Shown here piece after piece: positions 37,231 to 45,130 of a stretch of DNA of 64,000 bases; the stretch's first letter is position 1; each line of letters starts with the position of its first letter. Where the stretch lies: the NCBI RefSeq assembly GCF_000504085.1, contig NC_022792.1, positions 248,001-312,000 of the forward strand, in the 5' to 3' direction. Under the pieces are notes generated by a model, which was given only the letters and a program-made list of their open reading frames with translations, was not told the DNA's origin and ran no database searches. Origin of the DNA: Pseudothermotoga elfii DSM 9442 = NBRC 107921 (GTDB lineage: Bacteria; Thermotogota; Thermotogae; Thermotogales; DSM-5069). A program made the position numbers and the translations under genes.

Positions 37231-37253
37231 AGCCCGCAGGATTTGCGGGCTTT
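37229..37253. terminator. Terminator hairpin between convergent genes
   Basis: A ten-base-pair stem, AAAGCCCGCA (37229-37238) and TGCGGGCTTT (37244-37253), with a GGATT loop. It overlaps the stop of the barrel gene and the stop of the minus-strand DUF4438 gene. T-runs are short on both sides, so efficiency is uncertain. Confidence 0.75.
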
Positions 37254-38133
37254 ACTCCCTATATCTTCCTATCTTGAGTATCTTGGCAATATTTGCATCT
37301 GGATCTATAACTGGTTTTATCTTTGGCATTGCACAGCTCATTATGGTAGTTACACCCGGGCCATGTCCAGCGTATTTACAATCACTGTGAATAACAACAC
37401 CTATGGTTGCCGCTCCTTTTCTATAACATCTTCCGAATGTGTTGTCATGGTCCTGAATGTAAACAATATCACCAAATCTGAGTTTGTCTAACCCATATTT
37501 TTTCAAAGTTTTTTTATCGGCAGTCATTATATCGTAGTCGCCTGTACCCATGCTCGTTGAACCAATTCCGGAACCCATCAAAAAGGAAGGCACAACTGCC
37601 ACGACCGGCATATAAAGTTTGCCATCTTTCTCCTCTATTGAAAGTTTTTCAAGCAGGTTTGGGTCAATGTTGTATACGTAGACATCGGGATAGTCTAAAA
37701 ATTTTAACCCCTGTCCAAAACTTTTGATTAATATCTTGTCATCGAGTGTGAGCTTTTCAAGTACTTCATCAGGAAAATCTATCAAAACATGTTCAGCTCC
37801 GCCGTGATGACCTGTAACAACACCTTTTGCCCCCTTTGCATCCCCACTTACAACTCTTGCTTCGTTTCCAATACATGCGTAAAAATTGTAGCCTCTGTTG
37901 GGCCCTGAATCCCTCTTGTCTTGATCTAAGATTGTAGAGACACCGGGCTCAACATGATCTGCTTCCCAGCCAAAGGCACAATCCCCAACTTTTACGTTGT
38001 AGGTTATTCCACCTGTTCCAGGTAGCATAAATGGTTTTCCATCATGTGAGACGCTGTGTCTACCGGAATGTTCTGGCCTGACAATTGTACCCTGCACAGA
38101 GATCATGACAAGCTTATCCTTATTTGTTCTCAT
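37252..38133 (-). CDS. DUF4438 family protein
   Basis: A 293-residue cytoplasmic protein that I recognise as DUF4438, a family with a solved Thermotoga maritima structure but no established function. Conserved-looking stretches are GTGGITYNVKVGDCAFGW, DHVEPGVSTI, TGHHGGAEHVLIDF and GSGIGSTSMGTGDYDI, plus IVYIQDHDNTFGRCYRKG and GHGPGVTTIMSC, rich in His, Asp and Gly as for a metal- or phosphate-binding enzyme. The ATG follows GGAGGTG. It diverges from the glycosylase gene. Confidence 0.78.
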   Translation of the reverse strand: MRTNKDKLVMISVQGTIVRPEHSGRHSVSHDGKPFMLPGTGGITYNVKVGDCAFGWEADHVEPGVSTILDQDKRDSGPNRGYNFYACIGNEARVVSGDAKGAKGVVTGHHGGAEHVLIDFPDEVLEKLTLDDKILIKSFGQGLKFLDYPDVYVYNIDPNLLEKLSIEEKDGKLYMPVVAVVPSFLMGSGIGSTSMGTGDYDIMTADKKTLKKYGLDKLRFGDIVYIQDHDNTFGRCYRKGAATIGVVIHSDCKYAGHGPGVTTIMSCAMPKIKPVIDPDANIAKILKIGRYRE

Positions 38134-38183
38134 AAGAACACCTCCAGGATATATCCTATCAAATCTGTTCGAAAAACGAATTT

Positions 38184-38192
38184 TGATATTAT
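38184..38192 (+). promoter_or_regulatory. Candidate extended -10 promoter of the glycosylase gene
   Basis: TGATATTAT matches TGnTAnnnT, 24 nt before the GTG start. A short inverted repeat, TTCG-AAAAA-CGAA (38168-38180), lies immediately upstream. Confidence 0.4.
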
Positions 38193-38215
38193 TTTTTCAC
38201 AGGAGGTATCTGTTA

Positions 38216-38887
38216 GTGGATGTACGAAAATTTCTATTGAAAATCTACAAAATTCTTTATGGAAGTTACGGACCACAAGGCTGGTGGCCTGCGGAAAGCT
38301 GGTTTGAAGTGATTGTCGGAGCTGTTCTGACACAAAATACATCCTGGAACAACGTCGAGAAAGCTATACATAATATAAGAAAAGCTGGGGCCCTTGATCC
38401 GGTGATACTGTTCAGGTTACGTAATGATCAGCTCTCTCAACTGATAAAATCGGCGGGATTTTACAATTTGAAAACCGTTAGACTTAAGAATCTGTTGTCC
38501 TTATTGTCGGAATATAATTTTGATTTTCATTCTTTAAGTAGAAATATCACAAGAGAAATTCTTTTGAATGTTAACGGCATAGGGAAGGAAACAGCTGACT
38601 CAATATTACTTTATGCCTTTGATAAACCTGTTTTTGTTGTGGATAATTACACCAAGAGGGTTTTTGAAAGACTCGGAATTCTGAATGAAGAAGATAGTTA
38701 TGATAAGATACAGGCGATTTTCCATGATCTGCCGAAAGATACTGGTCTGTACAAAGAGTACCACGCCTTGATTGTGAAACATGCAAAAGATATTTGCTTG
38801 AAAAATAAACCAAAATGTAACATATGTTGCGTTAAAGGTTTCTGTGCATTTCATACCTACATTAGCAAACCAATCAGCACTTGCTAA
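38216..38887 (+). CDS. Endonuclease III-family DNA glycosylase, MpgII-like (methylpurine)
   Basis: A 223-residue helix-hairpin-helix glycosylase with a C-terminal [4Fe-4S] cluster motif (Cys-x6-Cys-x2-Cys-x5-Cys in CLKNKPKCNICCVKGFC). The hairpin reads VNGIGKETADSIL, and the catalytic Asp is kept in FVVDNYTKR. Endonuclease III has Lys at the position occupied here by Glu (GRKTA against GKETA), as in monofunctional methylpurine glycosylases such as MagIII and Thermotoga MpgII. I therefore predict removal of 3-methyladenine/7-methylguanine without strand cleavage. The start is GTG 38216 after AGGAGGT. A tRNA promoter overlaps its stop. Confidence 0.8.
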   Translation: MDVRKFLLKIYKILYGSYGPQGWWPAESWFEVIVGAVLTQNTSWNNVEKAIHNIRKAGALDPVILFRLRNDQLSQLIKSAGFYNLKTVRLKNLLSLLSEYNFDFHSLSRNITREILLNVNGIGKETADSILLYAFDKPVFVVDNYTKRVFERLGILNEEDSYDKIQAIFHDLPKDTGLYKEYHALIVKHAKDICLKNKPKCNICCVKGFCAFHTYISKPISTC

Positions 38888-38909
38888 TATTTGTTGTTTA
38901 TGGTATAAA
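38881..38909 (+). promoter_or_regulatory. Promoter of tRNA-Ser
   Basis: TTGCTA (38881-38886), a 17-nt spacer and TATAAA (38904-38909), with TGG directly upstream giving an extended -10. The -35 box overlaps the glycosylase stop codon. Transcription would begin near 38916, 17 nt before the mature tRNA. Confidence 0.7.
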
Positions 38910-38932
38910 TTATTTTGCGTAGTAAACAATTT

Positions 38933-39023
38933 GGAGAGGTGGCCGAGCGGTCTAAGGCGCACGCCTGGAGAGCGTGTGGTGGGCAAAACCCACCCGTGGG
39001 TTCAAATCCCACCCTCTCCGCCA
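38933..39023 (+). tRNA. tRNA-Ser (anticodon GGA)
   Basis: A class II tRNA of 91 nt including encoded CCA. The acceptor stem GGAGAGG (38933-38939) pairs with CCTCTCC (39013-39019), with discriminator G39020. The anticodon stem CACGC/GCGTG encloses the loop CTGGAGA, with anticodon GGA at 38967-38969, reading UCC and UCU. A long variable arm (GTGGTGGGCAAAACCCACC region) and the T arm GTGGGTTCAAATCCCAC are both present, confirming serine type. Confidence 0.97.
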
Positions 39024-39027
39024 AAGT

Positions 39028-39051
39028 ACCGGGACAGACGTCCCGGTTTTT
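39028..39051 (+). terminator. Intrinsic terminator between tRNA-Ser and rimP
   Basis: A perfect eight-base-pair stem, ACCGGGAC (39028-39035) and GTCCCGGT (39040-39047), an AGAC loop and a run of five Ts, four bases after the tRNA CCA end. It should end tRNA transcripts; partial read-through would feed rimP-nusA, since only 18 nt separate it from the rimP start. Confidence 0.88.
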
Positions 39052-39068
39052 CAGTAGAGGTGATTTTA

Positions 39069-39518
39069 GTGAAGAAAATAATAGATAAATTAAGACCAGT
39101 GGTAATTGATATATTGAGTCAATTGGGACTTGAGTTGTTTGATATAACTCTCAGGCGGGAACGAAGAAAATTGGTACTTCGTGTTGTCATAGATGACCCG
39201 GAAAATTATGTAAGCATTCGCCAGTGTGAGATTGTTTCCAGTCAAATAGGAAACTACCTCGATGAAGCTGATTTGATAGACAGCAGCTATATTCTTGAAG
39301 TTTCCTCTCCTGGACTTGATAGGCCTCTTAGAGAAATAAAGGACTACAACCGTTTTGTTGGCAGATTAGCAAAAATATGGCTTAAAGATGGAAAAGTACT
39401 GGTAGGGAATATCAAGGAAACTACAGAAAACACTGTCTCCATTGAATTGAAAAATGGAGAGATAATCACTTTTTCGTTTGATCAGATCAAGAAAGGAAAA
39501 CTTGAAATCGACTTTTAG
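39069..39518 (+). CDS. rimP: Ribosome maturation factor RimP
   Basis: Needed for maturation of the 30S ribosomal subunit. The 149-residue protein has the N-terminal domain (LRVVIDDPENYVSIRQCEIVS, SSYILEVSSPGLDRPLR) and the C-terminal Sm-like beta-barrel (GRLAKIWLKDGKVLVGNIKE). The start is GTG 39069, six bases after GAGGTG; the open frame continues backwards through the tRNA gene and is not coding there. It precedes nusA by 13 nt, the usual rimP-nusA order. Confidence 0.95.
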   Translation: MKKIIDKLRPVVIDILSQLGLELFDITLRRERRKLVLRVVIDDPENYVSIRQCEIVSSQIGNYLDEADLIDSSYILEVSSPGLDRPLREIKDYNRFVGRLAKIWLKDGKVLVGNIKETTENTVSIELKNGEIITFSFDQIKKGKLEIDF

Positions 39519-39531
39519 AGGAGGTGGGTAT

Positions 39532-40566
39532 ATGAATCTTGGGCTTCTGGATGCTCTTGATCAACTTGAAGAAGAAAAGGGAATATCTAAGGATGAAATA
39601 ATAGAAATTCTTGAAAAGGCGCTTGTCAGTGCTTACAAAAAAAATTTTGGGACAGCAAAGAACGTTGATGTGAAAATAGATCGTATGACAGGAGATATAC
39701 AGCTTTTTCAGGTTTTCGACGTCGTAGAAGAAGTTGAGGATCCTTTGACTCAAATGAGTGTCGAAGAAGCGAGAAAAGCAGATCCGCTCGCAGAATCAGG
39801 AAAGAAAATTTTCAAGAAAATCAGTGTTAAGAATTTTGGCAGAATAGCCGCTCAAACCGCCAAACAGGTTCTTATACAGAGAATCAGAGAACTCGAGAAA
39901 GAAAGGCAGTATGAGCATTATTCAACTCTTGCAGGTAGTGTTATCACCGTTGAAGTCATAAGAGTTACATCTGACTGGGCTGATATAAGGGTTGGTAAAA
40001 TAGAAACAAGGTTACCTAAGAGAGAATGGATTTCAGGAGAAAGCATCAGCGCTGGCGAACTCATAAAGGTTTATGTTCAGAGTGTTGTAAAAGATAAGAA
40101 AGGGCCGAAGATAATGGTCAGTCGGGCAGTTCCAGAGTTTGTAGCAGGGTTGCTGAAATTAGAGATACCAGAAATTGAAAACGATATAGTGCAGATCAAA
40201 GCGATAGTGAGAGAGCCCGGGGTCAGGACCAAGGTTGCTGTTGTATCGACAAATCCACAGGTAGATCCAGTTGGAGCGTGTATAGGAGAAGGAGGAAGCC
40301 GAATAAGTGCAATATTGAGAGAGCTCAAAGGTGAGAAAGTGGATATCTTCAGATGGACAGACGACCCGAGACAGCTTATTGTGAATGCGCTCGCGCCTGC
40401 CTCAGTGACGAGTGTCGAGATACTTGATTTTGAAAGAAAAGCTGTGAGAGTTTTGGTCCCACCTACACAGTTATCTCTGGCCATTGGCAAAGGTGGACAG
40501 AATGCCAGATTAGCTGCAAAATTAACAGGCTGGAAAATAGATATAAAACCGGTTATGAATGTTTGA
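39532..40566 (+). CDS. nusA: Transcription termination/antitermination factor NusA
   Basis: An RNA polymerase-bound factor affecting pausing, termination and antitermination. The 344-residue protein has the N-terminal RNAP-binding domain (LLDALDQLEEEKGISKDEII), an S1 domain (about 130-200), KH1 (CIGEGGSRISAILREL) and KH2 (LAIGKGGQNARLAAKLTGW). It lacks the acidic C-terminal repeats of E. coli NusA, as is normal outside proteobacteria. ATG 39532 follows GAGGAGGTGG. A fur-type gene follows after 11 nt, where ylxR-infB are more usual. Confidence 0.96.
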   Translation: MNLGLLDALDQLEEEKGISKDEIIEILEKALVSAYKKNFGTAKNVDVKIDRMTGDIQLFQVFDVVEEVEDPLTQMSVEEARKADPLAESGKKIFKKISVKNFGRIAAQTAKQVLIQRIRELEKERQYEHYSTLAGSVITVEVIRVTSDWADIRVGKIETRLPKREWISGESISAGELIKVYVQSVVKDKKGPKIMVSRAVPEFVAGLLKLEIPEIENDIVQIKAIVREPGVRTKVAVVSTNPQVDPVGACIGEGGSRISAILRELKGEKVDIFRWTDDPRQLIVNALAPASVTSVEILDFERKAVRVLVPPTQLSLAIGKGGQNARLAAKLTGWKIDIKPVMNV

Positions 40567-40577
40567 GAGGAGGATAA

Positions 40578-41042
40578 ATGATGCTTTACGAGTCTTTAAG
40601 AAAAGAACTTCGTTCCAAAAAGTATAGAATGACCGCCCAGAGAGAAATCGTTTTGAAAGTTTTTGCTGAATCTGGAGAAAGACATCTTGGTGCTGAGGAT
40701 GTTTACAGAAAACTCGTGGAAAAGAGGTACAGGATAAGCAAGGCAACTGTTTATAGAACGGTGGAACTCCTTTCAAAACTCGGTTTTCTCAGAAGATTGG
40801 AATTTGGTGAGGGTATTTACAGGTACGAACTTGCTGCACCAGATGCAGAAACCCTGCATCAACACATAGTGTGCAAAGCTTGTGGAGAAGTAATAGAGGT
40901 TGATGAAAAAATAGTGAAAGACCTTGTGAAAAATGTAGAATCAAAGACAGGTTATGTCATAAACGATTACGATATAAAATTCTATGGTTTGTGTCCGAAA
41001 TGCCAGAATAGGAAAAGTATCAGCAGAGAAAACAGAATATAA
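40578..41042 (+). CDS. Fur family metal-dependent regulator
   Basis: A 154-residue regulator with an N-terminal winged helix (KYRMTAQREIVLKVF, then RISKATVYRTVELLSKLGF) and a C-terminal metal/dimerisation domain with HQHIVCKACGEVIEV and CPKCQ, the two CxxC pairs that form a structural zinc site. It could be Fur, Zur or PerR; the sequence does not settle that. The start is ATG 40578 or 40581 behind GAGAGGAGG. It directly follows nusA, and its 3' 61 nt overlap the convergent comEC gene. Confidence 0.88.
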   Translation: MMLYESLRKELRSKKYRMTAQREIVLKVFAESGERHLGAEDVYRKLVEKRYRISKATVYRTVELLSKLGFLRRLEFGEGIYRYELAAPDAETLHQHIVCKACGEVIEVDEKIVKDLVKNVESKTGYVINDYDIKFYGLCPKCQNRKSISRENRI

Positions 41043-42277
41043 CCTGTAAGACCGAGAGAAAAATTTGGTACAAGAGAGGAAAGATGAATTAAACGCTGAA
41101 CAAGATATACAAAAGGTGTTGCACCCTTCAATAGAATTTGGGCTAAGGTTTCCATGTGAATTGTTCTGAAAAAAATTGATATGAAAGCTGCCCATATTAT
41201 GGGGATAACCAGATAAGTAGCAAAGATACTTAAAAAAGGCGAGAGAACATTTAGCGAGGAGAAGATATTTAAAAAGGGTGCAACACCAAAAAATGCCGAA
41301 AAAGGTGTGAAGAGAGTTTTTACAACAATGTGGTATGAGCGAATCTTTTCCTGGCAGATTAGGATAGACGCTGTTGCCATATAGCTCATCAAAAATGATG
41401 TTGATAATATGCAATAGGGTTCCAGTAAAATATTGAATGTTCCAGCCATTCCAAGTACATTTAATGGTTCAACTGGATAGTCAGCAATCTTAAAAAAACT
41501 CCAGATGCAAAGCATTGCTGCTGCTCTGAATGCCGAGGGTGTTGGACCAGTGCTCAGTGCAAACATCAGAGCTATAAAAGCTCCGATGAACCTCCTGAAA
41601 AAGAGTTTGTATGTAAAAAAACTCACTATAATTTCCACAAGCGCATACACAATCCCCACATGAAGACCAGATACAGCAAATATATGGGCAAGCCCACTGT
41701 TTTTTAGATCACTATATTCTGCCTGATCAAATTCGCCATCACTGAAAAGCAGTCCATTGACTGTTTTTGCAAATGGTCCGAGAACATCTATGATGAAAAT
41801 TTCGTTTTCCTCTTTGAATTTTTGCAAGATGCTCATAACTTTTAAAAACCCTCTTGCTGTTTGTCTGACACCGCAGGAAAAATCTGGTACAACTGTATAT
41901 AGAGGATAAGAAAAGGATTTGCTGATTTTTCCATAGATATATACCTCTTCCCCGGGATTTATCTGATCAGATTTCACTTTTACATCATGGTGCAGATAAT
42001 TCCATTTCCCATTCTCAAAAAATCTGACATTGCTCACAACAGTATAGCTGGATTTTTTTAAGGTACAGAACCCGACTATTTCCGATCTTTGTGGAACATT
42101 GCCAGGAAGGCTGATGATCAAACCAAGAACGACACACAGGAGGTAGATCCTAACAGAAAGATGTTTCCACAATAAAAAAATGGCGATACCAACCATTGAG
42201 AAAGAAATTAAAAGAGCCGGGGATAGCAAAACCCCGGTTGAAATACCAAGAAAAGATATCAGCCAGAAATAATTCAT
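40982..42277 (-). CDS. comEC: ComEC/Rec2-type competence membrane protein without beta-lactamase domain
   Basis: A 431-residue polytopic protein with the competence channel domain: an N-terminal pair of membrane helices, an OB-fold-like soluble region (about 70-140), then the signature SGLAHIFAVSGLHVGIVYAL and PSAFRAAAMLCIW with roughly eight further helices. It would translocate single-stranded DNA in transformation. Full-length ComEC usually adds a C-terminal metallo-beta-lactamase-like nuclease domain of about 250 residues; it is missing here, and the frame stops cleanly inside the fur gene. dprA, another transformation gene, lies at 55000. ATG overlaps the apgM stop. Confidence 0.85.
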   Translation of the reverse strand: MNYFWLISFLGISTGVLLSPALLISFSMVGIAIFLLWKHLSVRIYLLCVVLGLIISLPGNVPQRSEIVGFCTLKKSSYTVVSNVRFFENGKWNYLHHDVKVKSDQINPGEEVYIYGKISKSFSYPLYTVVPDFSCGVRQTARGFLKVMSILQKFKEENEIFIIDVLGPFAKTVNGLLFSDGEFDQAEYSDLKNSGLAHIFAVSGLHVGIVYALVEIIVSFFTYKLFFRRFIGAFIALMFALSTGPTPSAFRAAAMLCIWSFFKIADYPVEPLNVLGMAGTFNILLEPYCILSTSFLMSYMATASILICQEKIRSYHIVVKTLFTPFSAFFGVAPFLNIFSSLNVLSPFLSIFATYLVIPIIWAAFISIFFRTIHMETLAQILLKGATPFVYLVQRLIHLSSLVPNFSLGLTGYILFSLLILFLFWHFGHKP

Positions 42278-43482
42278 GCACCATATTTTTCAAGTCTAAG
42301 AGCATGAGCAAGAATGATACTCATCGCATCTACTGCGTAGAATGTGCCGAGAGTTCCTTTTGCACATTCGTATTCATCGAAAGCCTTGCTTAAACCCTTT
42401 CTTGTATATTTTGACCACAACATGAACGGTACAGGATGCCAGCTGTGTGATTTGAGAGCAGCTGGTGTTGAGTGATCTCCTGTTATGGCAAGAACATCCG
42501 GATTTAAAGAAATGATTTCGGGTAGAACCGAATCAACCTCTTCTATAACATGCACCTTAGAATCGAAATCTCCGTCTTCACCATAGGAATCTGTTTTTTT
42601 CACGTGGAAGTAGAAGAAATCGTAACTACCCCAGACACTTTTCAGTGTTTGCATTTCTTCTTGTATAGTTGACCCCGTTTCAATTACATCCATCCCGACA
42701 AGCTTTGCGATGCCTCTGTACATGGGGTATGTTGCTATTGCAGCAGCTTTAAGTTTGTAAACCTCAGGAAATTGCGGTAATTTTGGGTATTTTGAAAACC
42801 CCCTTATAAGGGCGAAGTTCATCCTTTCTTCGTCTTTGAGCACATCTGCTATTTGATTCATGAGCTTGTTTACAATTTCCGATGTCTTTTTTGCTTCTGC
42901 TGTGAGAGGTTGGGTGAGCAGAATTGGTTTGCCTTCTTTTTGTGGATCGGCATCGGTTATTTTGTCATCAAGGCCCTCAGCAGTTAGTTTAACTACAAAA
43001 CGATGCTCCTTGCCAGGGTAAAAAGTTATCTTGACGCCATCAATTTCTTTGATAAGACTTGAGAGTTTTTGAACAACTTTTCCGCTTTCCTCTGTTGAAG
43101 GTCTTCCTGCTCTTCGATCTACAATAATACCATTTTTTACAGTAGCAAAATTTGCCCTCGCAACGATATCTTTTTCTTCAACGTCTACATTTGAACCAAG
43201 AGCTTCGAGTATTCCTCGACCTATTTGATATTTAACAGGATCGTAACCAAATAAGGCAAGATGTCCGGGACCGCTGCCAGGTGTTATTCCATGAAGGACT
43301 GGTATAGTCTGACCGAGGTCTGAATCTTTAGCAAGTTTGTCAAAGTTTGGAGTGTTTGCTTTTTGAAGTGGTGTCTCTCCATTTTTTGGAATATCACCGA
43401 TTCCATCCATAACAAGTAAAACGATTTTAGTTTGCGCAGGCTGAACTATCTCGCTTAAAAGCTGTTGCCTGTCGTAATTCAT
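42274..43482 (-). CDS. apgM: 2,3-bisphosphoglycerate-independent phosphoglycerate mutase, archaeal type
   Basis: Interconverts 3- and 2-phosphoglycerate in glycolysis. The 402-residue enzyme belongs to the alkaline phosphatase superfamily (ApgM). It shows VLLVMDGIGD (metal Asp), the nucleophile region PGSGPGHLALFGYDP, a FVHVKKTDSYGEDGD-like metal motif (FFYFHVKKTDSYGEDGDFDSK is one continuous stretch near 300) and AITGDHSTP with SHSWHPVPFML. The second of two adjacent ATGs (43482) is five bases after GGAGGTG. It sits between a TPR gene and comEC with almost no gaps. Confidence 0.93.
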   Translation of the reverse strand: MNYDRQQLLSEIVQPAQTKIVLLVMDGIGDIPKNGETPLQKANTPNFDKLAKDSDLGQTIPVLHGITPGSGPGHLALFGYDPVKYQIGRGILEALGSNVDVEEKDIVARANFATVKNGIIVDRRAGRPSTEESGKVVQKLSSLIKEIDGVKITFYPGKEHRFVVKLTAEGLDDKITDADPQKEGKPILLTQPLTAEAKKTSEIVNKLMNQIADVLKDEERMNFALIRGFSKYPKLPQFPEVYKLKAAAIATYPMYRGIAKLVGMDVIETGSTIQEEMQTLKSVWGSYDFFYFHVKKTDSYGEDGDFDSKVHVIEEVDSVLPEIISLNPDVLAITGDHSTPAALKSHSWHPVPFMLWSKYTRKGLSKAFDEYECAKGTLGTFYAVDAMSIILAHALRLEKYGA

Positions 43483-43486
43483 CATC

Positions 43487-45130
43487 TCACCTCCGTATAG
43501 ATTGAAAGATTAGATAGATTTCTTTCATAAGATTATCTTCGATTAAGTATAAATCTTCTTCAGTTATATCTATAGAAAGAATTTTCAGAAGTTCGATGAG
43601 AAAATCGCTTCCTTTTTTGATTCCGTTCAAATGCAACTCCTCAAGTGAAAAACTTTCATTTTCGAGCTCAGAAATTCTCTTTGCAAATTGCCAATGGTAC
43701 TCCTGTATATCTGTTACTACATCGTTCACAAAGCTCTGAAGATCAAAGTTTCCGTGTGCACTGATGTGCAGGAAGATTCTCATCAATGTTATTGCCACTG
43801 CAAGCATTATTCCGCTTCCATAAAGCGAAACAGCCACTTTTGTAACATTTTTTTCCATTTTTATCGGATCATCATTTGATGCAAGTATTATAAACATCAC
43901 GATGTCCAGCCATTGTACGGTGTCTATCTCTGTGTCTGTAGCAGGTAGTATTCCATTTTTCACCATGTTAATACGATCTTCGTTCTCTAAAAGATCTACC
44001 AGTTTTTGCACGTTTATCTCGCCTTTTTCCATGCACGGTTTGAATTTCTTGACTTTATCCGATATAAAATCTGGCACATCAACAGGACGCCATTGCCTTA
44101 AAAAAGTGATTAAATCTTCCATTTTCTCATAATACGGTGATGAAAGTTTTTCAGATAAGCGAATAGCTTCCTCTTTGTCAACAAAAAGTGTCAACAGCAC
44201 TCTGTTGTAATTTAAAGAAGGATCATTGTTGTTGATCTCAAAAGCCCTGTCTATAAAATCTTTTGCCTGTTCATAGAAACCGAGTTTTCTCAAAATCAGA
44301 GCATATTCATTCATTATAGTGGCATCCTGAGGCTTTTTTTCTACAAGATCTTTTAGAATATGCATAGCTTCGAAATGTTTTCCAAGGCGAGACAGAGTGA
44401 AAGATAAATTGAATAAACTCAAATAGTCTGTTTTATCTATTTGTACAGCTTTTCTCAAACTGTTCTCCGCATGGTCATATTTTTGCAAAATGTTGTAAGC
44501 TACCCCTAAGCGTGCATATGCTTGTGCGAAGTTTGGATCGATTTGAATTGCCGTCTGGTAAAAATCGCATGCCTGTCTTACCTCCCCCATCTCCATATAA
44601 CAATCCCCTATTCTTAATAGCGGTAAAAGAAAATTTTTGTCCGATTCAAAAGCCTTTTTGTATTCCAGTATGGCATCTTCGAACTCTTTTTTTGACCTCA
44701 AAAGATTCCCAAGTTCGTAATGGCCGAGTGCAAAATAATTGTTTTTTGATGTACTTGACCTCAGAAAAATTTCAGCCTGATCGTAATCCCCGCTTCTCGA
44801 TAAAATCACACCTTTGAAAAAATCGTATCTGTAATCTCTCTCGAGCTGTTCAACCTTTCCAAGCCACTCTTCAGCTTCTGTCAGGTTGTTTTCATTCAGG
44901 GCCTCTTTAACTTTTTCATAATAGAAGTAAATCAAATATGATTTGTAATACTGATCTTTCGAAATCTCATACTGAGCTTCTAAGCCCCTTATGATTATAT
45001 TCACGGGTATGTGATTCTCATCGAGAATCTCTGGCAGATCTTCTGCAAGTACTGGAAGTTTCACTGGTAGGTTCAATCGTTTGGCTTTATCAGGTTTCAG
45101 TGGAAGATAAACTATTGCCTTGATAAGCAC
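43487..45130 (-). CDS. TPR-repeat protein of unknown function
   Basis: A 547-residue cytoplasmic protein with about seven tetratricopeptide repeats between residues 75 and 330 (ALGHYELGNLLRSKKEFEDA, FAQAYARLGVAYNILQKYDH and similar). The first 70 residues (IVYLPLKPDKAKRLNLP) and the last 200 are non-repetitive and partly helical. No signal peptide or enzyme domain. The start is GTG 45130 behind GAGGAGG and lies inside the end of rbgA (41 nt overlap), so translation is probably coupled. It likely acts as a scaffold. Confidence 0.8.
   Translation of the reverse strand: MLIKAIVYLPLKPDKAKRLNLPVKLPVLAEDLPEILDENHIPVNIIIRGLEAQYEISKDQYYKSYLIYFYYEKVKEALNENNLTEAEEWLGKVEQLERDYRYDFFKGVILSRSGDYDQAEIFLRSSTSKNNYFALGHYELGNLLRSKKEFEDAILEYKKAFESDKNFLLPLLRIGDCYMEMGEVRQACDFYQTAIQIDPNFAQAYARLGVAYNILQKYDHAENSLRKAVQIDKTDYLSLFNLSFTLSRLGKHFEAMHILKDLVEKKPQDATIMNEYALILRKLGFYEQAKDFIDRAFEINNNDPSLNYNRVLLTLFVDKEEAIRLSEKLSSPYYEKMEDLITFLRQWRPVDVPDFISDKVKKFKPCMEKGEINVQKLVDLLENEDRINMVKNGILPATDTEIDTVQWLDIVMFIILASNDDPIKMEKNVTKVAVSLYGSGIMLAVAITLMRIFLHISAHGNFDLQSFVNDVVTDIQEYHWQFAKRISELENESFSLEELHLNGIKKGSDFLIELLKILSIDITEEDLYLIEDNLMKEIYLIFQSIRR

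Noticed and set aside
38844-39068. Upstream extension of rimP through the tRNA gene
   Set aside because: The frame is open only by chance across tRNA-Ser and its terminator; GTG 39069 has a proper SD.
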